Assembly (NCBI GenBank): GCA_025526995.1
Contig: JAHLKG010000029.1
Coordinates: 1-64,000, forward strand
Direction: 5' to 3'
DNA length: 64,000 nt
Origin: Powellomyces hirtus
Lineage: Eukaryota; Chytridiomycota; Chytridiomycetes; Spizellomycetales; Powellomycetaceae
Shown: piece after piece, positions 9,553-19,687 of the stretch
How the letters are laid out: each line of letters starts with the position of its first letter
Position numbering within the stretch: the first letter of the stretch is position 1
Program-made: the position numbers and the translations under genes
Notes under the pieces: generated by a model
What the model saw: the letters and a program-made list of their open reading frames with translations, nothing else
Told to the model about the DNA's origin: nothing
Databases searched by the model: none

Positions 9553-10669
9553 TCACAAATCGTCAAGTAATGGGCAAGATAGTGGTTTTGTCAAGGCGTC
9601 AGCATGCATGAGCTTGGATTCAATATACTGGAGGTGAATGCACTCGTTGCCAATGAGGTCTCCCAGGAAGTGATAACGGACGTCAATGTGTTTGGTCCGT
9701 TGATGATGCGTCGGGTTGGCCGCAAGCTTGATGGCGGCCTGATTGTCCTCGTGAATGAGAACCGCTGTCTGCTCCATTGCAGACAGTTCCGATAGGAGAC
9801 CCTGGATCCAAAGTGCTTCCTTTGCACATTCCGCAAGTGCAATGTATTCTGCTTCTGCCGTGGATAACACCGTTGATTTTTGATATTGAGATTTCCATGA
9901 AATGGCAGCTCCGTTGAGCATGAATACATAGCCAGAAGTTGAGCGGCGCGTGTCTGTACAGCGTACGTAATCGGCATCTCAAATATCCAGCAATGTCTCC
10001 CCCATCTTTGAAGACAAGAGAGAGATCACTGGTTGTGTTTGCGTACACGCAAACCTTCTTTGCGGCCGTCATATGTGCGGCTGTCGGTGTCGCCAGAAAC
10101 TGGGATAAGCGAGAGACGGAGTAGGCGAGGTCGGGGCAAGTCCCTAACATCAGATACATTAGCGTTCTGATGATTGACTGATATTCCTTGATTCCTGATG
10201 CGTTGAGAGCGTTGGCTCCATCGTTCACATTTAGATGTACGTTCAGATCCATTGGGGTGTGATGCGGCCGCATGCCCTTAAGGTTAAACTTGTCAATCAT
10301 GTCTTTGCTGTATTTCTCTTGGCCGATGGTAATGCAGCGCTTTGACCGGTCGCGTGTAATCTGAAGACCGAGAAGGAAGGAGATCTCCCCCATGTCCTCC
10401 ATCTTGAACCGTTCGGCAAGCGCAGACTTGAGAGTGAGCAGGTCATCGAGGTCTGATGCGAAGATCGTGAGATCATCCACATAGATGGCAACCATCAGGA
10501 TCTTTGTGTTGTCAGTCCGCTTGATGTAGAGCGCGGTTTCGAGTTCTGATACTGAGAACCTGAGCTGTTGAAGGAAGGAGTCGAGAACCCTGTTCCATAG
10601 GCACGGCGATTGTTTAAGGCTGTAAAGGGAACGGCGTAGTTTGACAATGTCATTGGCGACACCGGCTGG
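9553..10669 (-). pseudogene. Copia-2 polyprotein, reverse transcriptase (C-terminal part) and RNase H
   Basis: Minus strand. The RT palm YVDDLTIFASD is near 10480, followed by FLLGLQITRD and the copia RH linker (LMYLMLGTCPDLAYSVSRLS). RNase H motifs are STAEAEYIALAECAKEA near 9850, HEDNQAAIKLA near 9750 and RTKHIDVRYHF near 9690. A frameshift near 9950 separates RT from RNase H. The reading is cut at 10669 by Copia-1 B and resumes at 16858. Confidence 0.87.
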
Positions 10670-10674
10670 AAGCC

Positions 10675-10914
10675 TGTTGGTCTGAGAGTATCTGGGTTGA
10701 TAGTTGAGGAAGCTTTAGGGTAGTTGACTGAGCAGAACAACGAAGTAACTTAATCCCGCTCTATTGGAGAAAAAAGAGAAAAGTCCCACCGATATATTAA
10801 GTATGGAAGGAAAACTACTTATATCGGAGTTGATCACGTGGGTTCACGTGATCGCGTAATACGCCCTGCGATGGCGCAGTTGTGACTCGATGACAGAGTC
10901 TGTACGTGCTAACA
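10675..10914 (-). repeat. Copia-1 copy B 3' LTR
   Basis: 240 bp, TG...CA ends, followed on the plus strand by the complement of the polypurine tract (CCCCCACTC). It contains the palindromic double E-box at 10832-10853. Confidence 0.95.
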
Positions 10915-11030
10915 CCCCCACTCAGACCTGTCAGTCTGGCAGTGAGAGAGTTTCTCTATCTACTTTTACTACACAGCCCCGCGCACCCCCCCAAACACCC
11001 CCATTTATTACATTGTTAAGAATACGAGGA

Positions 11031-11720
11031 ATGGCTAGGGTACGTCTATGAGATCCGCGCAAATGAGGCGTAAGCTCTAACTATGTGCCGGTGTAGTTGT
11101 CAGGTGCGGGCAAAGCGAAGCAGACGGCGAGAAAGACGGGACCGCCGGTAACCGCTCCTGCGACGACCACAGCTCCTGCTGTGCTGTCGTCAGTGGTGCC
11201 CTCTGCGCCACAGGGAGGCGTACCCGCTGCGGGGTTGTCCCGAGCGGAGATTCGAACGATGTCGGCAGCGCATGCCCGACAGTTCCACCGTAAGGACCGT
11301 CAAGGGGTCCTTGAACGTCACATCGAGCAGGCGAAAGACCGGGTGAAAGACTGGGCGAGGTCTGGTACGCCTCTGGGTCGTGCACGGGCGACCGGGACGC
11401 TTGATGGACTGAGGTCCATACTAGAGGACCGGCGGAGCCGGAAGCTGGCGGTTGGGAAGGGCAAGGATACGGCCCAGGCGAAGAAGAGGACTGCGGACAA
11501 GAAGTCTGCAGCGGAGGTGAAAAGGATGTGGGACATCCTGGAGCGTGAAGCTCCATATAATGATGAGGAAGAGGAGGAGGAGGAGGGGGCAGCCGAGGAG
11601 TTGGAGGGACCATCGGGTTCTTCAAGCCGACGCTCACCCTCAAGCGATGAGGATGGTGGAGGAGGGGCAGGCCCATCCTCCTTGGGGGGCATTGCTTCGG
11701 GTTCCGCAATTGCGGGGTAG
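11031..11720 (+). CDS. Antisense spliced ORF of Copia-1, copy B
   Basis: Exon 1 11031-11039 (ATG GCT AGG), intron 11040-11096 (57 nt; GTACGT donor, CTAAC, TAG acceptor), exon 2 11097-11720 ending in TAG. Against copy A I count 20 codon differences in exon 2: 3 at first, 7 at second and 10 at third codon positions of the antisense frame. That leans slightly towards constraint in this frame but is not decisive. No known domain; basic middle, poly-Glu run, Ser-rich tail as in copy A. Confidence 0.55.
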
Positions 11721-14700
11721 ATGCCGAGGTAAGCCCGAGGTGTGAGTAATTCTCATGACATTCAGCGAGTAACACTTGAGCTCGATGTGCTTCCGTAGAC
11801 GCGCCCTCATTGCGTATCCTTTCATCAAATATATGAGTCCCATTCGTAATCCTCAGGACAGTGTCCTTATGTTTCACAGTGGGAAAAGGCTTCGTAAAAA
11901 TGTCCGCCAGTTGATCGTCCGTATTGGTGTCGATGATTTCGATAATTTGCTTCGCGAACGAATCGCGTATAGCGTGGTACCGAACGTCAATGTGTTTGGT
12001 GCGTTGGTTGATAGCCTTAGACTGAATCAAGGCCCCGGCGCTCTGATTATCGACATGTAGAGGGACCGGTCGAGATTTGTAATCCGGTTGAGGTCCCAAA
12101 ACTTCCGCCAAGAGTTGGCGTAGCCATTTGGCTTCGTTGTGGCCGGTACTTGCAGCTATATACTCCGCTTCGGTCGTACTCTGGGCGGTGCACTTCTGCT
12201 TGCTGCTTTTCCACAGAACAGGAAACCCATTGTAAAGGGCCAAAATACCTGTAGTGGACGTCCGGTCGGTGAGTTCTCCTGCATAATCCGCATCCGTGAA
12301 TACGCGTAAGCCACGTGGATCATTTCGTTCGGATGTAAACTTGAGGGCATAATCGCGGGTACCCTTCAAATAGCGGAAAATGCGCTTAACGTTGTTCCAG
12401 TCGGAGTTGGTAGGTGCGGCCACGCGGCGCGCAACGTAACCGACGGCAGTGGCGATGTCCCATTGCCATGTGATGGAGGCCCAAGTGAGGACCCCCACTG
12501 CTTCCTGATACATTTTCAGATTCGTGAATGGGGTCAAATCCTCCGGTTGTTGGTTACGCGCTGACACGGCGTACGGGGTGGAGACAGGATGGCAGTCGCT
12601 CATGCCGAATTGTGCAAGAGCGTCGTCGATGTACTTGACATTTGAGATTTCGAGGGTACAAACAGGAGAGTCAAAGTCATATTTGTAGACGAGACCAAGG
12701 TGACTGGTTACGCGACCTTGTTCCGTAAACTTGAACTTCGAATGTAGCTCCATTTTGCTGTTCGCCAGAATCTCATGATCCTTCGCTGCAATCAGCAGGT
12801 CGTCAACGAAGACCATAATAAGGACCAAATTGTCGTTCGACGGAGGTGTACGGTCATCTGTTGCGTACTTGAAAAAGATACACGGGCATACAGAAACCGC
12901 TTCGTAGCCGAGCTTTAACAGTGCAGTCTTCAAGGTCTCATACCAAAGAAGAGGTGATTGCTTCAGGCCGTAAAGAGCTTTCAGTAGCTTCAGGACCCAT
13001 TCGCCTTTGGGGTGATCCGGATCTTCGAATCCCTCAAACTGCTCGATATAGATATCCTTATCAATATCGCTGTTAAGGAAGGCGGTAACAGCGTCCATAC
13101 TGTGGATGTCCAGCCCGTGCTGAACACAATACGCCAAGAAGAGGCGTAGCGCTGTGAATGGTAGCGTCGGTGAGTATGTATCACCAAAGTCGCGGCCGGG
13201 TTGTTGAGAGAAGCCTTGAGCCACTGCTCTGGCTTTGAACTTGTTAAAGGTGCCATCGGGATTGACCTTCGTTCGAAAGACCCATGTTGTTCCAATCACG
13301 CGCTTGTTATGTGGACGCTTCGTGAGTTCCCATGTACCGTTATCGACCAGGGATTGGTACTCAATGCGTGCAGCCTTGAGAAATTCCTCGTTCTGAGGGG
13401 TTTTCATCGCTTGCTTCCATGTCATGGCGTCTTCGTTGATCGTTGCTTGAGTCCGCGCGCGGGCGGCGTATGCAGCAATGGGGTCATTTCGTTGTGTGCC
13501 AACATCGTACGCGGCTACTCGATTCTCCCAGTCATCCAATGCTGTAGTATCGAGTAATGAGAGTCGGGACTCCCAGGTAGGTTCTTGATATCCCTCCCAC
13601 TTAACCAAGTACTCTTTCTTGTGCACCTTACTGCGGCGCTCGTCGATAATCGCCTCCACGGCGTATTCGACGTCATCCTCCTGACTCTCCTCATCTAGAA
13701 GGTCAAGATGTGCTGGATCCTGCTGATATTTGGGTTCGAGTCCCAAGTCTTCTTTGAAGATCACGTCTCGTGACACTTCGACCTTGTCAGTAACAGGATC
13801 CCATACCAGATACCCCTTGGTACCTGAGGGTTGAGCATAGCCTACCAAGTAAGCCTTCTTTGCTCAATTCCCCATTTTATCTCATCCTTTGCTCGTTAGA
13901 ACGGAATACGCCACGCAACCGATACGCCGGAGATGGGCAACATCAGGACGCCAGCCAAACAGTATTTCATGCGGCGTCTTCTTGTTGATGCGGTTGTAAG
14001 TAAGGGAATAGATGTATCCAGCCGCTACCAGTAGAGCAGGCCAGAATCTTCGGGGTAGTTACGTATCCGCGAAGGTGGCGCGGACCCTGTCCAGCGCCGT
14101 GCGATGCCATTGTTCGGCAATCCCGTTTTGCTGACTTGAATAGGCCGCGGACTTTTGGTGAGTGATACCATTCTTCAATAAGTACTCTAGAACCTCGCCA
14201 AAGTATTCGGTGCCTCGATCCGTGCGTAGAATCTTGATGTGTTGGTCAGTCTGTTTCTCAATCCAAGCCTTGTAAATGAGAAACTTGTCGAGTATGACTG
14301 CTGAGTCCTTTGAAGGAATAGGGAAAACAGTCACGTATCTGGATGTGTGTTCAATGAACTCCAGCGAATAGCGTGATCCTTTGTAACCAGGGATGCGAAA
14401 TGGTCCTTGTAGGTCTGAATGAATCAGCTCACAGATCTCTCTGGCTTCAACAGTACCAAGGGAGAATGGAAGACGAGCGGCTTTTCCTAGCACGCAGGCT
14501 TCACAATCTTTGAAGTCGCTTAGATCCCCCACTACGGACCAACCATCCGTAACCAATGCCATCTTCTCCAGGACGTGTTTGCCAACGTGTCCAAGACGAG
14601 CATGAGCGAGTGTAGGAGAGACTTCGACAGTGCATGCTTCTGAATCTGACCACAGACTTTCAGACAGCAGCGTACCTTGCAGGTAATATGCATTGCTGCG

Positions 14701-16608
14701 GCGTACGCCTTTGGCGATATCTTTGCCGTCTCGCGTGAAAATGACGTCTCCATTCGACTTGAAGAGCACGTCAACGCCTTGATCGTTGCATTTTGCTACC
14801 GATACGAGATCTCGTCGTAGTCCTGGCACATGCAAGACTCCGCCCAACTCGAGCGGATTCGGATAGTCGCTAACTTCTACTCGTACCGTACCTCGAACTG
14901 TAGAGGGTAGTGATGTTTTGTCAGCAAGCATAACAGCTCTGACATCACTGTACACGGTTGAGTGATCCAAGGTCGCTTTGTGAGGTGTCATGTGGTCCGT
15001 AGCGCCAGAGTCGATGAGGGCTTCATACGGTTGTTCTTGGCGGACCCAGACGTGTAATGCTTCCACAGCATTTGTGCTAACAGCACCATCAGACGACTGC
15101 TTCGTCTTGTTCTTCTCCATCTCGGATTTGAACTTCTTTAACACTTCGCACTCCTGTGTTCGGTGTTTAGGGTCTCCACAGGCCCAACAACCCGACTTTT
15201 GGGTTTGGCCTTTGTTTGATGGAGTAGATTCCTTGTCCTTCTTGCCGTTCGTTGACTTCTCCCCGTGGTTCTTGCCACCCTTTTGTTTCTTAGAGGCGTC
15301 AGTGTGTGCGGCACCTGGTCGCGTATCCGTTAAGGTCCCGCTAGGCTTCTTAGCCATGTTGGCGGCGATCCTGGATGCAGCGGCCTGTAAACTGCTCAAA
15401 TCAGTTATGTTTTCTTCATTAGCCTGAACCAAGGCCGCAAGGTCTGGTGTTAGCGCGTTGATGAAGTAATCCTGAAGGACGTAATCCGGTGTTTTCGGCA
15501 GAGAAAATGCCAGCATGTTAAACTGAGTGATGTACTCATCCATGCGGCCTTTGGGATGCAATTCCCGTAATTCCTGCAGCGAATCCCTAGTGTGGTTTCG
15601 TGGCGCGAACCGCGCCAGAAGGGCGGACCTAAGACCGGTGTTGGTTCTGCCTGAATCAACGTCTTCAAAGTCATGCCACGTCGTAATTGTGTTCCTTTTA
15701 TTTGGTGAGAGCGACTGCCACCAAGTGTATGCCCATCCTGTGAGTTTCGTAGCCACAAAATCCACGAGAAACTCGGGCGGAACCATTTCGTACTTCACAA
15801 CTGTCTCGATCTTGTCGATGAACGTTCAAAGTTTGACCATATTGGCTTCCCCGTTGTAAGATCCAATATCTTTCAGCGTTCCATCCACGAAAGCCTTCGC
15901 ACCTTGACTGTCGACGATTTTGGTCGTCACGCTGTGTATGCTCGATGTCGGTGATGTAGGGCGGCGTTCAAATGGAGAACGTTGGTATTCCTGTTGAGCT
16001 CCAATCTCCTGATTGTACTCTGTCCACGGTGCAGCGAACCCGTCGTTGCGAGTGGGTGATGGTGTGTGTACGCGCCGTTGCGCCGTACGTACCTGAGGGT
16101 TGACCGGGATGTTTATATCCTGATCCATGCGCCATTTCATTTGGAGCATTTCCATAAGTTGGGCTAGAGAATTCTCAAGCCGATCTATCCTATCCACGTC
16201 CGCCTCACGCGGGCGGACATGCACGGTGTTCGCTGATTCCCCACTTGGGAATGCCGCTGGAGTACTGTAGTTGATCGTTCTGTGATCATCTGTACTGCTT
16301 GATAGGGGACGGGTATCGACCTTGCCATTGCGTCAGTCGATGTTTCGGGTACGCCCTTCCAATGCGTCGTCGCCCTCGTTGGCGTTGACACTCAAAGGCG
16401 TTGGCTCTGCCGGTGTATCGTTACCGGCAGATTTCCCTCCATTGTCTGGTGATGTCCATTTACCAGGCACTCGTGCGCTCCTCTTAGCGGCACGTTCTAC
16501 GGTTCGTTGTAGCGTATTGGACCCTGGGGTCTGCCGACCGGTTAGGTGTCTTAACATACTACGAGTGTACCGGGGGCTCGTTTCGTTGCCTACCATTTCA
16601 GGGCTCAT
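11077..16608 (-). pseudogene. Copia-1 copy B Gag-Pol polyprotein with in-frame stops
   Basis: Order on the minus strand: Gag N-terminus from the ATG at 16608, a Ty3-like Gag domain (GWAYTWWQSLSP near 15730), zinc knuckle CWACGDPKHRTQEC near 15190, protease IDSGATDHM near 15010, integrase H2C2 and DDE (HSDLQGPF, RTDRGTEYFG, NGIAEQWHR), chromodomain (13519-13668), RT (FVDDLLIA near 12800) and RNase H. Stops: TGA at 16333-16335, TGA at 15826-15828 (also in copy C), TAA at 14059-14061, TGA at 13864-13866 and 13882-13884 (both also in copy D). Most fit C-to-T change at CGA. The frame otherwise stays aligned, so decay is recent. Confidence 0.93.
13519..13668 (-). other. Chromodomain in the Copia-1 polyprotein (copy B)
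   Basis: A segment of about 50 residues between the integrase C-terminus (GYLVWDPVTDKVEVSRDVIF) and the RT. It starts EYAVEAIIDERRS, continues EYLVKWEGYQEPTWE and ends with a helix (TTALDDWENRV). The three aromatic-cage positions that read methyl-lysine in HP1-type chromodomains are Tyr, Trp and Tyr, so binding could be retained. Equivalent segments are at 34774-34923 (copy C) and 43230-43379 (copy D). Confidence 0.9.
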
Positions 16609-16612
16609 AACC

Positions 16613-16852
16613 TGTTGGTCTGAGAGTATCTGGGTAGATAATTGAGGAAGCTTTAGGGTAGTTGACTGAGCAGAACAACGAAGTAACTTAATCCCGCTCT
16701 ATTGGAGAAAAAAGAGAAAAGTCCCACCGATATATTAAGTATGGAAGGAAAACTACTTATATCGGAGTTGATCACGTGGGTTCACGTGATCGTGTAATAC
16801 GCCCTGCGATGGCGCAGTTGTGACTCGATGACAGAGTCTGTACGTGCTAACA
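16613..16852 (-). repeat. Copia-1 copy B 5' LTR
   Basis: 240 bp, differs from 10675-10914 at three positions by eye. Internally it abuts the GGTTATGAGCCCTG primer-binding site (16599-16612 on the minus strand). Confidence 0.95.
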
Positions 16853-17323
16853 AAGCCGCATCCAGATCTCTACGTCAAGATCTCCATTGAGAAATGCGGT
16901 GATGACAGCCATCTGATGGACGTGAAGGTCGAGCTTAACGGCAAGCGCGAGTAGCACCTGCAAGGTGTTAAACTTGAGGACAGGCGCATACGTTTCGTTG
17001 AAGTCAATGCCTTCACGCTGTGTGAAGCCTCAGGCGACGAGGCGGGCTTAGAACTTCCTGATGGAACCATCAGCGTTGCGTTTGACTTTGAAGACCCACT
17101 TAGAATCAACAAGATGAATGCCAGGTGGTGTTTGCATGGTATCCGTGTCCCACGTCTTGTTAGTGCGGTGAGATGAGAGTTCAGCGTCAATCACTTGTTT
17201 CCACTCTTTTGCGTACGGCGAGTTGACCGCCGCCTAGTAAGTGGCGGGCTCGTCAATGTTGGTGCTGCATGTGGCATGCAGTTCGGCAATTCCGGGTGTG
17301 CTGTCATCTTTGATTCCGGTGAA

Positions 17324-17458
17324 TCTCGTCAGGACCTCTGAATCCTTGACGTTGTCGAGGGGTTCCCATGTTGGTTTGTTGTAGCCAAGCCACTTGACCA
17401 GGAATTCCTCTCCCCCTTCACCGTTGCGAGAGAGTAAGATGCGCTCAACCATGTATTC
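17324..17458 (-). other. Chromodomain in the Copia-2 polyprotein
   Basis: Reads EYMVERILLSRNGEGGEEF then LVKWLGYNKPTWEPLDNV, sitting between copia integrase and RT as in Copia-1. The aromatic-cage positions Tyr, Trp, Tyr are kept. The sequence is clearly different from the Copia-1 chromodomain, so this is a second family with the same architecture. Confidence 0.9.
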
Positions 17459-18104
17459 GGGAGTGGTGTCGCTCTGAGCAACAGGGCTGATGTAATCAGC
17501 CTCATTGATTGTGACATCTCGTGCGTCAATGATTGAATCTGTCAATTCATCATAGAGGCGATAGTTGCCTTGTTTGGTGGGGTGGTATCCCACTAGTCGA
17601 AACAGTACAACAGTGTGAGCTCCAAGCTTGCGGTGTGTGCGACAACGCACAGGCTGATGCATAGAGGCCTGGCTCCAGATGGTGCAGAGGTTCAATACCT
17701 TGGCAGGGGTCCCAAACCAACGTTGGTATGGGGTCCCTCCATTGAGAGACGTTGACGGCGTCAGTTGACGCAGATAGTTGACGGCCATAGCGAGCTCTCC
17801 CCAAAGTTTGAAAGGAGCGTGGCTGTCATGAAGAATCGCTCAGACCTGGTCCATGAGCATACGGTTGAACCGTTCAGCAATGCCATTTGGCTGAGAGGAG
17901 TACGGGTGAGTCGGGTTTAATGTAATCCTATCGGTGAGCAGCTCAGTCTGCAGGGAATAGTATTTGCCACTGTTATCGCAGCGCAGTTCCTTGAGCTTGG
18001 AGTCGAGAAGACATTCAGTGCACGCGCAATAGTTTTGCCAGTAATCAATGGTTTGATCTTTGGTCTTGAGAAGGTAGATGACGGAATACCGTGTGTATTT
18101 GTTG

Positions 18105-18163
18105 ATGTAGGGTTAGGGTTAGGGTTAGGGTTAGGGTTAGAATGGGTTAGGGTTAGAATGTAG
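18105..18163 (+). repeat. Interstitial telomeric repeat inserted in Copia-2 integrase
   Basis: Five GGTTAG units, AATG, two more GGTTAG units, then AATG, flanked by a 6-bp duplication ATGTAG (18105-18110 and 18158-18163). Removing the 53 bp restores the integrase reading (GARYINKYTRY on the minus strand), so the tract was added to an existing element and is not a chromosome end. Confidence 0.9.
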
Positions 18164-18529
18164 CGGGCGCCAGAGAGAGAGACAAGACTGGCGCCCATGT
18201 CAAGGATGACTGAATGTATGCGATCAAGAGGTTTGGTCGCAGGTCAGTTTTGCCCATTGAAGAGCAGCCAAGTGGATTTACCAAGAGAGCAGCTGGAGCA
18301 CAACGCGTGCTCCGGTTCGACATTGTTTGGCATATGAAGAGAATTGATCATATTTGCCGCTTGAACTGCTTGTTGTCCGATGTGCCCAAAGTGTTGATGC
18401 CATAGTTGATAGACATTGCGGTCTTTTGTTTCGCAGCTTTGGTCGCAAAAGCAGCGGCGGTGGTTTCAACGTAGCCATCGATAAATGGCAGGTTTCTGTT
18501 GTGGCGGAGTGGCAGGATGACGCAGCCAT

Positions 18530-18946
18530 TGTGAGATGGCCATCATGGCATATTTATACTTTATTTTTTTTTTGGCTAGTAAAAAGCCATATCCAAAGTG
18601 AAGGCAGACGCGCCTCATAAGCGATTACCAAATCCCTCATAAGCAGAATTTGCCACAAGTTTACCCTGCGGTCTCAGCACTGTGCAGCTACACTGCCATC
18701 GCTGCACTGCCATAGATCCCTAGATCATCTCCCCGTTCTCCACAAGTTAGCTAGAGACTAAGAGCCTGAGAACCTCATATTCATAACAGGAAGGAAAGTA
18801 CCTTCCGGCGGAGAACACCACCCATCAGAACATCAACATCAATCACTCAACATACCACATCTTTCTCTTCCCCTCATTTCTTCCTTCTAAAACACTTCCA
18901 ACCTTCAAACTTCACATCTCTGACCTTGAAACATAGGCACTTCACA
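18530..18946 (+). repeat. Solo LTR related to gypsy-1
   Basis: 417 bp starting TGTGAGATGG and ending CTTCACA. Similar in outline to 7664-8092 but clearly diverged and in the opposite orientation. Flanks GCCAT (18525-18529) and GCCGT (18947-18951) are a one-mismatch duplication. It splits the Copia-2 protease region, and no internal sequence remains, as expected after LTR-LTR recombination. Confidence 0.85.
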
Positions 18947-18951
18947 GCCGT

Positions 18952-19105
18952 CCTTTAAAATAGAGGAACTGTTAGTTGACAACGTGATTTCATAACCCTC
19001 CTGGTTCAAGGGTGATGTGGAAACCAGGTTGCAGCCTGCTTCAGGTACGTAGAGCACGTCAACGCAGACTATAGCTTTGTCCATATCATTATTGCTGATA
19101 GTAAG
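18952..19105 (-). pseudogene. Copia-2 protease region, middle fragment
   Basis: Minus strand reads ISNNDMDKAIVCVDVLYVPE then AGCNLVSTSPLNQEG, the copia signature between protease and integrase (LHVPGLRRDLVS in Copia-1). It lies between the solo LTR and gypsy-2 and joins the fragments at 25127 and 18524. Confidence 0.85.
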
Positions 19106-19372
19106 TGTAACGACAAAGGAAGCTTTGAGAGTTGAAGGTTGAAAGTTCTGTATTTTCCGTCTATTGTAAGGTAACGAGAGTGGAAGGGTGACCAGCGGCT
19201 GACAGCTTTATATAATGCATGTCAGGGTGGCGCATATAATCTATCCAGGAGGTGCTTTATTGCCTATGAGTCAGGAGTCATGTGTATCACCGATGCAACG
19301 GGTGGCCAGCCCGAGCAAAGGATCCCGTATAACATAATCAGAAAAGAATAAAAATATGAGGTTTCCCCGACA
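19106..19372 (-). repeat. gypsy-2 3' LTR
   Basis: 267 bp, TGTCGGGG start and GTTACA end in element orientation, next to a purine tract. It pairs with 24849-25126. Confidence 0.92.
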
Positions 19373-19687
19373 CCTCCCTCAGACCCTGAGGAAGCATCCA
19401 AGATGAATGTGAAGGGGATGAAAAGAAAGGGAGAGCTCATGTTCATTTTAGACTGTTGATGCAGTGCTCAGTTCTTGCATTGGCGCGTGATGTTTTGTAT
19501 ATGACAGAGGCGTCCCTCATGTCGAAGTGTATGTTGTTTGTAGGTCGATTCTTGCGTCGCCACGCGTGAAGTTTTGTTTAGAGGTCGGTTCTTGCGTCAC
19601 CGCGCTTCATATTAGGAGAGACGAAGGTGACACCAATGCCTTTTTTATGAAAATTGATGAAGTGAGAGTTGAGTAGGACTTCATTGT

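Larger units (their letters stand above)
10675..16852 (-). mobile_element. Copia-1 copy B, complete but mutated, inserted into Copia-2 RT
   Basis: Two 240-bp LTRs flank a full internal region. The 5-bp duplication AAGCC is at 10670-10674 and 16853-16857. The LTRs differ at 3 positions by eye, so the insertion is much younger than its Copia-2 host. It carries a polyprotein with several stops and an antisense ORF on the plus strand. Confidence 0.96.
16858..18524 (-). pseudogene. Copia-2 polyprotein, integrase, chromodomain and N-terminal RT
   Basis: From the high end: end of the protease region (ILPLRHNRNLPF near 18500), integrase zinc-binding H/H/C/C (about 18270-18390), core with LRCDNSGKYY and NGIAERFNR, an integrase tail (RLYDELTDSIIDARDV), a chromodomain (17324-17458), then RT fingers (HLVDSKWVFKVKRNADG, HQMAVITAFLNGDLD) cut at 16858 by Copia-1 B. 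Several stops (for example TGA in MLMDQV-stop-AILHD) and a 53-bp telomeric insertion at 18105-18163 disable it. Confidence 0.88.

Noticed and set aside
9939..10124. Plus-strand frame opposite Copia-2 RT as another antisense gene
   Set aside because: Overlaps recognisable RT coding, has no splice signals or Cys-rich motifs, and begins inside a palm-linker motif. It is unlike the RING ORF at 9064-9486.
14990..15427. 145-residue plus-strand frame opposite Copia-1 gag-protease, also at 36245-36682 and similar at 41436-41909
   Set aside because: It lies exactly opposite well-conserved Gag and protease coding sequence, has no splice or domain support, and copies B and C are too alike for its conservation to mean anything.
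18111..18157. TTAGGG array as a chromosome end
   Set aside because: Copia-2 integrase reading continues on both sides and a 6-bp duplication flanks the tract, so it is interstitial.
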